Of a stretch of 64,000 bases of DNA, positions 32,956 through 42,370 are shown in pieces. Position numbers and translations under genes: made by a program. The notes under the pieces are model-generated. The model was given only the letters and a program-made list of their open reading frames with translations. It was not told the origin of the DNA and made no database searches. Within the stretch, counting starts at the first letter, position 1, and every line of letters begins with the position of its first letter. This stretch comes from SHVO01 sp050246995 (GTDB lineage: Bacteria; Pseudomonadota; Alphaproteobacteria; Rhodospirillales; Rhodospirillaceae). The stretch covers positions 25,887 to 89,886 of the forward strand of contig JBFWVA010000014.1 of assembly GCA_050246995.1 (NCBI GenBank). The letters run 5' to 3'.

Positions 32956-32962
32956 CCCCATT
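32919..32962. terminator. Bidirectional hairpin between MFS gene and purH
   Basis: AATTGGGGTCGGAGT (32919-32933) is an imperfect complement of GGAGTCTGACCCCATT (32947-32962). The hairpin covers the last codons of the MFS gene and the stop of purH, so it can end both convergent transcripts. The GGGGTC...GACCCC sequence is of a type often found dispersed in genomes. Confidence 0.6.
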
Positions 32963-34532
32963 AATGCCGGAAATGGCGCATCCCGGTGAAGACCATGGCT
33001 AAGCCCTTGTCATCGGCGGCTTTTATGACGTCATCGTCTTTGATCGAGCCACCCGGCTGAACCACGGCGACCGCGCCGGCTTCGGCGGTGACCAGAAGTC
33101 CGTCCGGGAACGGGAAGAAAGCGTCCGAGGCGACGACGGAGCCCTCGGTGAGGGCGCCCTCGAGGCCCGCCGCCCTGGCGGCATCCTTGGATTTCGAGAA
33201 TGCGATTCGCGCCGAATCGATCCGGCTCATCTGCCCAGCCCCGATCCCGACTGTGGCGCCGTCCTTCACATAGACGATGGCATTCGACTTCACATGCTTG
33301 CAGACGGTGAAGGCAAACAGGAGATCGTCGAGCTGTTGCTCGCTTGGCTTCTTCTTCGTGACCACCTTGAGATCGGCGCGGGTGATGCGGCCATTGTCCC
33401 GCCCCTGCACCAGATAGCCGCCGGCCACGTTGCGCACGGTTCTCCCGGGCGCCTCGGGCGCCGGTAGGCCATCGGTGATCAAGAGCCGCAGGTTCTTCTT
33501 TTTGGCGAACATGGCGCGCGCCTCGTCGTCGGCGCCGGGCGCGATCACAACCTCGGTGAACAGTTCGGTGATCTTCGCCGCCGTGCGCCCGTCGATCGGG
33601 CGATTGAGCGCGATGATGCCGCCGAACGCGGACACCGGATCGCATACCAGCGCCTTCGTGTAGGCGTCGAGGCAATCGGAGCCGAGGGCGACGCCGCAGG
33701 GATTGGCGTGTTTGATGATGGCGCAGGCGGGCGAGGAGAATTCGGCGACCAATTCATACGCCGCGTCGGTGTCGTTGATATTGTTGTAGCTGAGTTCCTT
33801 GCCTTGCACCTGCACCGCCGAAGCGACGCCCGCACGCTTCTCGCCGGTGACATAGAGTGCCGCGCTCTGGTGCGGATTCTCGCCGTACCGCAGAGTCTGC
33901 TTGAGCGAGCCGGCGAAGCTGAGCCAGCGCGGGAACTCCTCTTTGAGCTCGCCGGCGAACCAGGTCGAAATGGCGGCGTCATAGGCCGCCGTGCGTGCGT
34001 AGGCGCGCGCGGCCAGCGCCTTCTTGGTCGCATCCGTGATGGCGTTCTTGTTTGCCCTCATGTCGGCTTCGACGACCGCGTAGTCGGCGACATCGACGAC
34101 CACGGCAACGCCGGCATGGTTCTTCGCCGCCGCACGGATCATCGCCGGCCCGCCGATATCGATATTCTCGACGCAGGTCTCATAGTCGGCGCCGCGCGCA
34201 ACCGTCTGCTCGAAAGGATAAAGATTCACCACCAAGAGATCGATCGGCGCGATCTTGTGCTCAGCCATGGTCTTCTCATGCTCCGCGTTGCCGCGGATGC
34301 CGAGAAGTCCGCCGTGCACCATGGGATGGAGGGTCTTCACCCGCCCGTCGAGCATTTCCGGAAAGCCGGTCACTTCGGAGACGTCGCGCACGGGAAGTCC
34401 TGCATCGCGCAACGCTTTCGCGGTGCCGCCGGTGGAGATCAGCTCGACCCCTTGACCATGGAGAAAGGACGCGAATGCGATCAAGCCGGTCTTATCGGAC
34501 ACGGAGAATAGGGCGCGGCGGACAGGCGTCAT
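32961..34532 (-). CDS. purH: Bifunctional AICAR transformylase/IMP cyclohydrolase
   Basis: This is a 523-aa enzyme for the last two steps of IMP synthesis: formylation of AICAR with 10-formyl-THF and cyclisation. The N-terminal cyclohydrolase domain has A-L-F-S-V-S-D-K-T-G-L, E-L-I-S-T-G-G-T-A-K and D-G-R-V-K-T-L-H-P. The C-terminal domain has L-R-Y-G-E-N-P-H-Q-S-A and I-K-H-A-N-P-C-G, which carries the catalytic Lys-His. Length and motifs are normal. It stands alone between a hairpin terminator and the next minus-strand gene, with 68 bases to its upstream neighbour. Confidence 0.97.
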   Translation of the reverse strand: MTPVRRALFSVSDKTGLIAFASFLHGQGVELISTGGTAKALRDAGLPVRDVSEVTGFPEMLDGRVKTLHPMVHGGLLGIRGNAEHEKTMAEHKIAPIDLLVVNLYPFEQTVARGADYETCVENIDIGGPAMIRAAAKNHAGVAVVVDVADYAVVEADMRANKNAITDATKKALAARAYARTAAYDAAISTWFAGELKEEFPRWLSFAGSLKQTLRYGENPHQSAALYVTGEKRAGVASAVQVQGKELSYNNINDTDAAYELVAEFSSPACAIIKHANPCGVALGSDCLDAYTKALVCDPVSAFGGIIALNRPIDGRTAAKITELFTEVVIAPGADDEARAMFAKKKNLRLLITDGLPAPEAPGRTVRNVAGGYLVQGRDNGRITRADLKVVTKKKPSEQQLDDLLFAFTVCKHVKSNAIVYVKDGATVGIGAGQMSRIDSARIAFSKSKDAARAAGLEGALTEGSVVASDAFFPFPDGLLVTAEAGAVAVVQPGGSIKDDDVIKAADDKGLAMVFTGMRHFRH

Positions 34533-34600
34533 TTGCTCTCCCGGACGATGGCAATGAGCGCGCGTCTTAGCACGGCGCGCTTGCCGTCCGGGAGGGTGTT

Positions 34601-36586
34601 TTACTTGATGACCTTGAGGTGCGGCTTGCCGGAGGCAGGCGCCGCCCGCTGAAGTTCGGGGACCATCTCTTTGACGATCGCAAAGGCGGCGCCTTCGTCA
34701 CGCCGGCGGCAGGCCTCCTCGAGCGCCGCGAATCTCGCGGCGACGGCGGCGTGGTCGAGGGTGCGCGGCTTGGCCAGCAGGATGCCGCCCATGTCGGTCG
34801 CGACAAGCGGCTCCTGGCCATGAAACAGCTCTTCTTTCAATTTCTCGCCGGGCCGCAAGCCGGTGATCTTGATCTCGATATCGACGCCGACGGTCTTTCC
34901 GGCCAATCGGATCATTTGGCGCGCAAGATCCATGATCTTCACGGGCGGGCCCATATCGAGCACGTGGATGACCCCTTCGTCGGGCCGGGTGCGTCCCAGC
35001 GCCGCGGCCTGGAGTACGAGCTCGACGGCTTCGCGCACCGTCATGAAGTAGCGCTCGACCTCGGGATGGGTCACGGTCAGCGGACCACCCTCTTCGAGCT
35101 GCCTCTGGAACAAAGGCACGACCGAGCCGGCTGAGCCGAGCACGTTTCCGAAGCGCACCGTAATGAAGCGCGTCCCGGCGTGGATGAGGTCCGCGGCCTG
35201 GCAATAAATCTCGGCGATTCGCTTCGAGGCGCCCATGACGTTATGAGGGTTCACCGCCTTGTCGGTCGAAACCAGCACCATGGCCGCTACGCCGACGGCA
35301 ATGGCGGCTTCGGCGACATTGCGCGTGCCGATGGCGTTGGTGAGAAGCCCCTCGATCGGATTGGTTTCGACCATCGGCACATGCTTCAGCGCCGCCGCAT
35401 GAAAGACGAGATCGGGGCGCTCGCGGTTGAGGATGTCGCGAATGCGGTCCGCATCGCGCACGTCGGCGAGGATCGTGGTGCACGACAGCGAGGGATGACG
35501 CTGCCGCACCTCGAGATCGATGGAGTAGAGATTGTACTCGCCGTTATCGACGAGCGTGAGATGGACAGGGCCTGCGTCGGAGATCTGGCGCACAAGCTCC
35601 GAGCCGATGGAGCCGCCGGCGCCGGTGATAAGCACTCGCCGCGCGTTGATCATATTCGTCATGGCCACGCGGTCGAGCCGCGCCTGGGGGCGGCCGAGCA
35701 AATCCTCGATCGCGATAGGCCGCGGCTTGAGGTCGGTGGTGTCGTAGGCCTGCAGATCGGTCGGCGGCGGTACGCGCGCAAGCTGGCAGCCGACGTCTTC
35801 GGCCGCCGCGAGCAGGCGCTGCACCTCGGCGCCGTCCTTGGTCGGCGTGACGAGAACCAGTTTCTCCGGGCGCTCGCCGCGACGCGCGAGCGCGTTCACC
35901 ACCCGTACGATGTCGCCTTCACGGCCGAGGATCTCGACGCCATGAATCACTTGGCCGAGGCGGTCCGCCCCAATGCCGTCGGCGGCCGCCACCATGCCGA
36001 CCACGCGCACGCTCGCCTCGGGGCCGCGCGACACGGCGCGGATGAAATGCTCGGCTTCGGCGCCGGCGCCGATGAGAAGGATGGGCGTGCCGGTCGGGAC
36101 GCGCCGCATGAGGCCGCGCATCTGACCGTCGCGCGAGATGCGATACAAGAGACGAGGTCCGGCGAGGAAGGCGACGAGCACGAACCAGGCGATCACCGGC
36201 ACCGACCGCGGCAGGCCTTCGAGCCGGGTCAGGGTGAACCACACGCCGAGAAACACCGCGACGATAAGCGTGACCGTGCGGAGGATGTTGAAGGCATCCT
36301 TGGCCGACACGTATTCCCACATGTGGCGATAGATGCCGGTGAAAACGTAGACCACGGCCGCGACGCCGGCAAAGACGCCGGCCACCTCGAAGATCTCGGG
36401 CCGATTGGCGAAGAAATCCCAATCCAGTTCCTCGAACAGGCGTAGGCCGTAGGCCACGACCACGGCCAGGAAGGACATGGCGACATCGAAGCCAAACACC
36501 GCGAGATTGCGCGGCTGCAATAGATGCAGCAGGGCAAGGGGCGGGCGCTTGCGCGGCTCGTTCAAGGGCGGCTCGTCGGAGGTCAA
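34601..36586 (-). CDS. Membrane-bound sugar-nucleotide 4,6-dehydratase/epimerase (CapD/FlaA1/PglF type)
   Basis: This is a 661-aa protein. Four membrane helices (about residues 20-150) precede a first Rossmann-like domain and the catalytic SDR domain with I-T-G-A-G-G-S-I-G-S-E-L. It has V-S-T-D-K-A-V-N-P-H-N-V-M-G-A-S-K-R, in which the usual catalytic Tyr is replaced by Met as in PglF/WbpM-type dehydratases. These enzymes convert UDP-GlcNAc to the 4-keto-6-deoxy sugar for capsule, LPS or protein glycosylation. The following NeuD-like acyltransferase lies 88 bases upstream on the same strand and is consistent with that pathway. Confidence 0.92.
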   Translation of the reverse strand: MTSDEPPLNEPRKRPPLALLHLLQPRNLAVFGFDVAMSFLAVVVAYGLRLFEELDWDFFANRPEIFEVAGVFAGVAAVVYVFTGIYRHMWEYVSAKDAFNILRTVTLIVAVFLGVWFTLTRLEGLPRSVPVIAWFVLVAFLAGPRLLYRISRDGQMRGLMRRVPTGTPILLIGAGAEAEHFIRAVSRGPEASVRVVGMVAAADGIGADRLGQVIHGVEILGREGDIVRVVNALARRGERPEKLVLVTPTKDGAEVQRLLAAAEDVGCQLARVPPPTDLQAYDTTDLKPRPIAIEDLLGRPQARLDRVAMTNMINARRVLITGAGGSIGSELVRQISDAGPVHLTLVDNGEYNLYSIDLEVRQRHPSLSCTTILADVRDADRIRDILNRERPDLVFHAAALKHVPMVETNPIEGLLTNAIGTRNVAEAAIAVGVAAMVLVSTDKAVNPHNVMGASKRIAEIYCQAADLIHAGTRFITVRFGNVLGSAGSVVPLFQRQLEEGGPLTVTHPEVERYFMTVREAVELVLQAAALGRTRPDEGVIHVLDMGPPVKIMDLARQMIRLAGKTVGVDIEIKITGLRPGEKLKEELFHGQEPLVATDMGGILLAKPRTLDHAAVAARFAALEEACRRRDEGAAFAIVKEMVPELQRAAPASGKPHLKVIK

Positions 36587-36674
36587 AGATTAACGGCAGT
36601 CTAGCCCAGGGCGGCGTCGGACGCAAAATTCGCCGTTCTTATAAGCCCTTAGCACGCAAACCGATATCGCTATT

Positions 36675-37355
36675 TCAGGGTTGCAACCATTCGGGCCGAT
36701 CGCGACCGGTGCGGATGGTCTTTCCCAGGACCGTCGCGCCCGGCGGGATGTCGGTCACGACGGTCGCGCCCGCGCCGATGAGAGCGCCGGCGCCGATGGT
36801 GACTCCAGGCACGACCACGGCTCCAGCGCCGACGTGACAGTCCTCGCCGACCGTGACGCCGCCGCAGAGCACCGCCGCCGGGGCAATATGGCAATGGTCG
36901 CCGATCCGGCAGTCATGGTCGACCTGGGCTCCGGTGTTGATGATGCAGTTGGCGCCGATAAGGCAGCCCGGATGAATGATCGCCCCGGTGATGACCTGGA
37001 CGCCTTCATTGAGAAGCGCACGCGCCGAGATCCGGGCATCTGGACTGATCACGCTTTCGAAGCGAAAGCCCTTCTCCTTGAACCGGGTGAACAACGCGCG
37101 GCGCGGGCCCAAGCCGGCATCGCCCATGCGCGGTGAATTGCCAAGGGCGTTCACGAGCTGGATATCGGCCCCCGCGCGCGCGAGCAGGGTATCGCTGCCG
37201 CCGATGACAGGAACGTCGTCGAGGTTGCTGCCATGGAGCGCGCTGTCGTCGTCCGCCAGGCCGGCGACGACTTTGCCCTGGCGGCGGAGGATATCGACGA
37301 GCACCCGGGCGTGACCGCCGGCGCACAGCACATAGAGCTCAGAGGCTGTGGTCAT
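36675..37355 (-). CDS. NeuD/PglD-like sugar O- or N-acyltransferase
   Basis: This is a 226-aa protein. An N-terminal alpha/beta domain starts L-Y-V-L-C-A-G-G-H-A-R-V. It is followed by a left-handed beta-helix of hexapeptide repeats (I-N-T-G-A-Q-V-D-H-D-C-R-I-G-D-H-C-H-I, then G-V-T-V-G-E-D-C-H-V-G). The conserved His in the D-H-D segment is the likely catalytic base. Members acetylate amino or hydroxyl groups of UDP-sugars, for example after the PglF-PglE steps. It is upstream of the dehydratase gene on the same strand. The start ATG 37355 is 104 bases from the divergent gmd. Confidence 0.88.
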   Translation of the reverse strand: MTTASELYVLCAGGHARVLVDILRRQGKVVAGLADDDSALHGSNLDDVPVIGGSDTLLARAGADIQLVNALGNSPRMGDAGLGPRRALFTRFKEKGFRFESVISPDARISARALLNEGVQVITGAIIHPGCLIGANCIINTGAQVDHDCRIGDHCHIAPAAVLCGGVTVGEDCHVGAGAVVVPGVTIGAGALIGAGATVVTDIPPGATVLGKTIRTGRDRPEWLQP

Positions 37356-37459
37356 GGTTGGATTTGATAGAGGAAGCGATCATTGAGCGTTAGGGCGTTT
37401 CAAGACATAGTGCGAGCATATTCCTCTTATCTTATGGCACCTTAGGCTGCGGATCGGCT

Positions 37460-38554
37460 ATGGCCAAAAAAACTCCAAAGAGCGCAGGCCAGAAAGTGGC
37501 CCTGATCACCGGCGTCACCGGGCAGGACGGGGCCTATCTCGCCGAATTCCTTCTCAAGAAGGGCTATGTCGTGCACGGCGTGAAGCGTCGGTCGTCTTCG
37601 TTCAATACGGGACGCATCGACCATCTCTACGAGGACATTCACAAGACGGGAGCCCGCTTCTTCCTTCACTACGGCGACATGACCGATGCCACCAACCTGA
37701 TCCGACTGGTTCAGGAAGTGCAGCCCGACGAGATCTACAATCTCGCCGCACAGAGCCACGTGCAGGTCAGCTTCGAGACGCCCGAATACACGGCCAATGC
37801 CGATGCGCTCGGCACCCTGCGCCTGCTGGAAGCCATGCGCATTCTCGGACTCAAGGACAAAACGCGGTTTTACCAGGCGTCCACATCGGAGCTGTACGGC
37901 CTTGTCCAGGAGACACCGCAGAAGGAAACAACGCCCTTTTACCCGCGCTCGCCTTACGGCGCGGCGAAACTCTACGCCTACTGGATCACAGTAAATTACC
38001 GGGAAGCCTACGGCTACTTCGCCACGAACGGGATCTTATTCAATCATGAGAGCCCGCTACGCGGCGAGACCTTCGTCACCCGCAAAATCACCCGCGCGGT
38101 CGCAGCAATCGAGCTTGGCCTTCAGGAGAAAGTCTATCTCGGCAATCTCGATGCCAAGCGCGATTGGGGGCACGCCAGGGATTACGTCGAAGGCATGTGG
38201 AAAATCCTTCAGCAGAAGAAACCCGACGACTTCGTACTCGCGACCGGGGAGACCCACGAGGTCCGCGAGTTTGTCGAACTCGCGTTCGCTGAAGTCGGCC
38301 GCGCCATCAAATGGAAGGGCAAGGGCGTCCAGGAGAAGGGGATCGACGCAAGAAGCGGCAAGGTCCTCGTTGAAATCGATCCGCGCTATTTCCGGCCCAC
38401 GGAAGTCGATCTCCTGTTGGGCGATCCCACGAAGGCGCGCGAGGTCCTGGGCTGGAAACACAAGACTCCCTTCAGGACGATGGTGAAGGAGATGGTGGCT
38501 GCGGACCTTGTTACAGTGAAAGCCGAGGCGATGCGTTTCGGCCGGCATGATTAG
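37460..38554 (+). CDS. gmd: GDP-mannose 4,6-dehydratase
   Basis: This is a 364-aa SDR enzyme that makes GDP-4-keto-6-deoxymannose. It has the NADP motif I-T-G-V-T-G-Q-D-G-A-Y-L and V-K-R-R-S-S-S-F-N-T. It also has the catalytic Thr/Glu in S-T-S-E-L-Y-G and the Tyr-x3-Lys in S-P-Y-G-A-A-K-L-Y-A. The length is normal. It is directly followed by fcl, so the pair makes GDP-L-fucose for surface glycans. The upstream gap of 104 bases should hold its promoter and that of the divergent acyltransferase. Confidence 0.96.
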   Translation: MAKKTPKSAGQKVALITGVTGQDGAYLAEFLLKKGYVVHGVKRRSSSFNTGRIDHLYEDIHKTGARFFLHYGDMTDATNLIRLVQEVQPDEIYNLAAQSHVQVSFETPEYTANADALGTLRLLEAMRILGLKDKTRFYQASTSELYGLVQETPQKETTPFYPRSPYGAAKLYAYWITVNYREAYGYFATNGILFNHESPLRGETFVTRKITRAVAAIELGLQEKVYLGNLDAKRDWGHARDYVEGMWKILQQKKPDDFVLATGETHEVREFVELAFAEVGRAIKWKGKGVQEKGIDARSGKVLVEIDPRYFRPTEVDLLLGDPTKAREVLGWKHKTPFRTMVKEMVAADLVTVKAEAMRFGRHD

Positions 38555-39508
38555 ATGCCGGGCCTTTATGCCCTAGAGGGAAAGCGCGTCTGGGTCGCGG
38601 GGCACCGCGGCATGGTCGGGAGCGCGCTGGTGCGCCGTCTCGCCGCGGAGAAGTGCGAGATCCTCACGGTCACGCGCCGCGAGCTGGACCTCACCCGGCA
38701 AGTCGAAGTCGAAACGTGGATGCGTGAGACCAAACCGCAAGCGATCTTTCTCGCGGCGGCGGTGGTCGGCGGCATCGTCGCCAACGACACGCGCCCGGTC
38801 GAGTTCCTGACCAACAACCTCCAAATCCAGAACAACATCATCGCGACGGCCCATGCCATCGGCGTCGAGAAACTCATGTTCCTCGGCTCCTCGTGCATCT
38901 ATCCGCGCCTCGCGCCCCAGCCGATGAACGAAGACGCGCTTCTCACCGGACCGCTGGAGCCGACGAACCAATGGTATGCCATCGCCAAGATCGCCGGGCT
39001 CAAGCAGTGCGAGGCTTATCGGCGCGCCTATGGCCGGGATTTCATCAGCTGTATGCCGACCAATCTTTACGGGCCGGGCGACAACTACGATCTCACCCAC
39101 AGCCATGTGATGTCGGCGCTGATGCAGAAGGCCCACAAGGCCAAGGCGGCAGGAGAGAAAGAGCTCGTAGTGTGGGGTACGGGCACGCCGCGCCGCGAAT
39201 TCCTGCATGTGGACGATATGGCGGACGCCTGCGTCTTTCTCATGAAAACCTATTCCGACGAAAAGTTCGTCAACATCGGGGTCGGGACCGACGTGACCAT
39301 TCGCGAACTCGCCGCGTTGATTGCCGAAGTGGTGGGATTCAAGGGCGCTTTGAGCTTTGATTCGACAAAACCCGACGGACCGCCGCGCAAGCTCCTGGAC
39401 GTGAGCCGTTTGAACGCACTCGGCTGGAAAGCCAGAACCGGATTGCGCGACGGTATTGCGTCCACCTACCAATGGTATCTTCAGAACGTCGCCGGCGCCG
39501 CGACCTAA
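38555..39508 (+). CDS. fcl: GDP-L-fucose synthase
   Basis: This is a 317-aa SDR epimerase/reductase that converts GDP-4-keto-6-deoxymannose to GDP-L-fucose. It shows V-A-G-H-R-G-M-V-G-S-A-L (NADP), L-G-S-S-C-I-Y-P and N-Q-W-Y-A-I-A-K with the catalytic Tyr-x3-Lys. ATG 38555 follows the gmd stop with no gap, so translation is coupled. It uses the same operon logic as in enterobacterial colanic acid clusters. A TauE/SafE gene follows after 13 bases. Confidence 0.95.
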   Translation: MPGLYALEGKRVWVAGHRGMVGSALVRRLAAEKCEILTVTRRELDLTRQVEVETWMRETKPQAIFLAAAVVGGIVANDTRPVEFLTNNLQIQNNIIATAHAIGVEKLMFLGSSCIYPRLAPQPMNEDALLTGPLEPTNQWYAIAKIAGLKQCEAYRRAYGRDFISCMPTNLYGPGDNYDLTHSHVMSALMQKAHKAKAAGEKELVVWGTGTPRREFLHVDDMADACVFLMKTYSDEKFVNIGVGTDVTIRELAALIAEVVGFKGALSFDSTKPDGPPRKLLDVSRLNALGWKARTGLRDGIASTYQWYLQNVAGAAT

Positions 39509-39521
39509 GATGTAGTCCGTA

Positions 39522-40454
39522 ATGCAGATTTACCTGCCCATTGCTGAGCTGTCGGTGAACATCTTCCTCGTTCTCGGCTTGGGCGGAATTGTGGGATTGC
39601 TGTCCGGCCTGTTCGGGGTGGGCGGCGGTTTCCTGATGACGCCGCTGCTCATCTTTATCGGCGTACCGCCCACCGTCGCCGTCGGCACCCAGGCGGTGCA
39701 GATCGTCGCTTCGTCGGTGTCGGGCATGCTGGCTCATCTGCGTCGCAACAACGTCGACTTCCTGATGGGCGGCGTGCTCACCGTGGGCGGGATGATCGGC
39801 TCCAGCGTCGGGGTCTATCTCTTCAGCCTGCTGAAGGACACCGGTCACATCGACCTTACGATTTCGCTCGGCTACGTCCTGTTCCTCGGGATCGTCGGGG
39901 GTTTCATGCTGATGGAGAGCCTGCCGGGAGCCCTCAAGAAAAAGCCGGCCGCCCTCGCGCTCGCGGCGCGCGGCCCCGGTCGCCACATGTGGATGCACGG
40001 CCTTCCGTTCAAGATCCGGTTCCGGCGATCCAAGCTTTACATCTCGGCGTTGCTGCCCGCCGGCATTGGATTCCTGGTCGGCCTCCTGGTCGCGATGATG
40101 GGTGTCGGCGGCGGATTCCTGATCGTTCCGGCGATGATCTATCTGCTCGGCATGCCGACGCAGGTCGTGATCGGCACCAGTCTGTTCCAAATCACCTTCG
40201 TCACCGCCATCACCGCGCTGTTGCAAGCCATCGTCAACCAGTCCGTGGACGTCGTGCTCGCCTTGCTTTTGCTGGTGATCGCGGTCGTGAGTGCGCAGAT
40301 CGGCGCTAAACTTTCGAACAAGATCAAGGGCGAACATCTGCGCATCATGCTGGCGGCCATGGTGCTCCTAGTAGCGCTGCGGCTCGCCGTCGGCCTCGTG
40401 ATTCCCCCGGGCGAGCTGTTCTCGCTCTCCAGCCAGACGGAGAGCGCGCCATGA
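39522..40454 (+). CDS. TauE/SafE-family (DUF81) permease
   Basis: This is a 310-aa membrane protein with about eight helices. It carries two related halves, each with a G-L-F-G-V-G-G-G-F-L or M-M-G-V-G-G-G-F-L-I loop after the first helix and a T-Q-A-V-Q or T-S-L-F-Q segment. This is typical of TauE/SafE proteins, which export sulfite, sulfoacetate or related anions. The next gene encodes TIGR02186, a common partner, and overlaps it by four bases. The substrate in this organism is unknown. Confidence 0.9.
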   Translation: MQIYLPIAELSVNIFLVLGLGGIVGLLSGLFGVGGGFLMTPLLIFIGVPPTVAVGTQAVQIVASSVSGMLAHLRRNNVDFLMGGVLTVGGMIGSSVGVYLFSLLKDTGHIDLTISLGYVLFLGIVGGFMLMESLPGALKKKPAALALAARGPGRHMWMHGLPFKIRFRRSKLYISALLPAGIGFLVGLLVAMMGVGGGFLIVPAMIYLLGMPTQVVIGTSLFQITFVTAITALLQAIVNQSVDVVLALLLLVIAVVSAQIGAKLSNKIKGEHLRIMLAAMVLLVALRLAVGLVIPPGELFSLSSQTESAP

Positions 40455-41212
40455 GATCCGCATTAAGCCTTTTCCTCCTTCTCCTGGCGCTAGCCTCGCC
40501 CGTGCGCGCCCAACAGCAATCGCAGGCGCTGGAGGTCCCGTTGATGGCGGACCTTTCCAGCCACCTCGTCGCGATCACGTCCCGCTTCATCGGCACCGAC
40601 GTGCTTCTGTTCGGCGCCACCGACGGTCCCGGCGATATCGTGGTTGTCGTCACCGGTCCGATCCGCGATGAAACCGTGCGCCGCAAGGAGCGTGTCGGAG
40701 CGATCTGGCTCAATACGGACCAAGTTACGCTGGCTTCAGTGCCCTCCTACTACCGCGTCGTTTCCTCGCGACCCGTGGAGGAGTTTGCGCCGCAGACCCT
40801 GCTCGCGCGCCACCAGATCGGACTTGCCAACATCCGCATGGCGACGGCGGACGCGGATGTGACGCCCGAGGAGCTTGCCGAATTCCGCCGCGCGCTGATC
40901 CGCATCAAGACGGCGCAAAGCCTCTACGACCAGGGTATCGGCGCCATCAACATGATGTCGAACCGCCTGTTCCGCGCCGAGCTTCATTTCCCCTCGAACG
41001 TGCCGACCGGAACATACAATGTCGAAGTGTTCCTGTTCCGGGACGGCCAGGTGGCTTCGGCGCAGATCGTACCGCTCAACATCTCGAAGGTCGGCGTCGG
41101 CGCCGACATCTATGATTTCGCGCACAATCTCGCACCGCTGTACGGTTTGCTGGCCGTGCTGCTGGCCGCCGGAGCGGGATGGGCGGCAAGCGCCGTGTTC
41201 CGGCGCGTGTGA
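40451..41212 (+). CDS. TIGR02186 family membrane-anchored protein
   Basis: This is a 253-aa protein with a signal peptide (about residues 1-21, ending V-R-A-Q). A mostly beta-rich periplasmic domain begins P-L-M-A-D-L-S-S-H-L-V-A-I-T-S-R-F-I-G, and one C-terminal membrane helix (about 228-248) ends in Arg. Members of TIGR02186 are alphaproteobacterial and sit beside a TauE/SafE permease, as here. They are probably a partner of the transporter, but no function has been shown. It overlaps the upstream stop by four bases (ATGA) and its TGA overlaps the ATG of the UspA gene by one base. Confidence 0.88.
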   Translation: MRSALSLFLLLLALASPVRAQQQSQALEVPLMADLSSHLVAITSRFIGTDVLLFGATDGPGDIVVVVTGPIRDETVRRKERVGAIWLNTDQVTLASVPSYYRVVSSRPVEEFAPQTLLARHQIGLANIRMATADADVTPEELAEFRRALIRIKTAQSLYDQGIGAINMMSNRLFRAELHFPSNVPTGTYNVEVFLFRDGQVASAQIVPLNISKVGVGADIYDFAHNLAPLYGLLAVLLAAGAGWAASAVFRRV

Positions 41213-41721
41213 TGAGTGAGATCACGTCCACCCCGAGCCCTGTGGTGCCGGCGCCGGAAGCCGGGCGCACTTTCCTGGTGGTCGTCGACCGCTCGGTCGA
41301 GTTTCGCGCCGCGCTGCGTTTTGCGTGCCGGCGCGTCCTCAACACCGGCGGCAAGGTCGCGCTGTTCCATGCCGTCCCGCACAGCGACTATCATCACTTC
41401 GCCGCCATCGAGGAGCTGATGCAGCACGAGGCAAAGACCGAAGCCGAGCGCCGGCTTCAGCAGGTGGCGGCCGATGTGCACAAGATCACGGGAAGATTTC
41501 CCGATTTGCATCTTCGCCAAGGCGAGACCCTGGACCAGCTTCACAAGGTCATCACGGAGAATCCGGCCATCGACATGCTGGTGCTCGGCGCGAGTACGGG
41601 TCCCGAAGGGCCTGGCATGATCGTCGCGGCGCTCTCCGGCAAGCTCGCCGGCAAGATCATGATTCCAGTCACTATTGTGCCGGGCGACATCAGCGAGGAG
41701 CGGCTCGACGCTTTGACCTAG
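41212..41721 (+). CDS. Universal stress protein (UspA) family
   Basis: This is a 169-aa protein with one UspA domain: F-L-V-V-V-D-R-S-V-E-F-R-A-A-L near the start and L-V-L-G-A-S-T near the end. The usual G-x2-G-x9-G(S/T) ATP-binding motif is only partly present, so nucleotide binding is uncertain. It is soluble and cytoplasmic. The ATG at 41212 overlaps the TIGR02186 stop; the frame continues a little further upstream without coding value. Its place in a transporter operon suggests a role in the response to the transported anion or to envelope stress. Confidence 0.86.
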   Translation: MSEITSTPSPVVPAPEAGRTFLVVVDRSVEFRAALRFACRRVLNTGGKVALFHAVPHSDYHHFAAIEELMQHEAKTEAERRLQQVAADVHKITGRFPDLHLRQGETLDQLHKVITENPAIDMLVLGASTGPEGPGMIVAALSGKLAGKIMIPVTIVPGDISEERLDALT

Positions 41722-41798
41722 GCGGCGTTGGGCGACCTTGCTAGAGGACCAGTTTGGTCCTATTTAGGCCCCATATTTCGCATCCTTTTGGGCCGCCC

Positions 41799-42359
41799 AT
41801 GTTCATCCAAACCGAAGAGACTCCCAATCCCGCCGCGCTGAAATTTCTGCCGGGCCGCCCGGTGCTCGAAACCGGCGTGGCCGACTTCACCAGCCGGGAG
41901 GCCGCGGCGCGATCGCCGCTCGCACGCCTGCTGTTCGAGATCGACGGTGTCGCCGGCGTGTTCCTGGGCTCCGACTTTGTCACGGTGACCAAGACCGCCG
42001 AAAAGAATTGGCAAGTGCTGAAGCCGATGGTCCTTGGCGCGATCATGGATCATTTCACGGCCAACATCCCGGTGATGGAAGGCGGCGAAGAGGCTACGGA
42101 GGAAGAATTCAACGACGACGACGTCGACGCCGAGATCATCGAGCAGATCAAGGAGCTGATCGACACCCGCGTGCGGCCGGCGGTCGCCCAGGACGGCGGG
42201 GATATCGTCTACAAGGGGTTCAAGAATGGAACCGTCTACCTGAACATGCGCGGTTCCTGCGCCGGATGTCCGAGCTCGACGGCAACGCTGAAAATGGGCA
42301 TCGAGAATATGCTCAAGCATTACGTGCCCGAAGTGCTCCAGGTCGAAGCGGTCGCTTAG
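41799..42359 (+). CDS. NfuA/NifU-type iron-sulfur carrier
   Basis: This is a 186-aa protein that carries 4Fe-4S clusters to target enzymes. The N-terminal Nfu domain begins M-F-I-Q-T-E-E-T-P-N-P-A-A-L-K-F-L. An acidic linker (about 105-118) leads to a C-terminal NifU domain with V-A-Q-D-G-G-D-I and R-G-S-C-A-G-C-P-S-S, which has the cluster-binding C-x2-C. This domain order is that of alphaproteobacterial and mitochondrial Nfu. ATG 41799 fits the conserved N-terminus. A RutE-like gene starts 12 bases after its stop. Confidence 0.95.
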   Translation: MFIQTEETPNPAALKFLPGRPVLETGVADFTSREAAARSPLARLLFEIDGVAGVFLGSDFVTVTKTAEKNWQVLKPMVLGAIMDHFTANIPVMEGGEEATEEEFNDDDVDAEIIEQIKELIDTRVRPAVAQDGGDIVYKGFKNGTVYLNMRGSCAGCPSSTATLKMGIENMLKHYVPEVLQVEAVA

Positions 42360-42370
42360 GAGCCTCGCGC

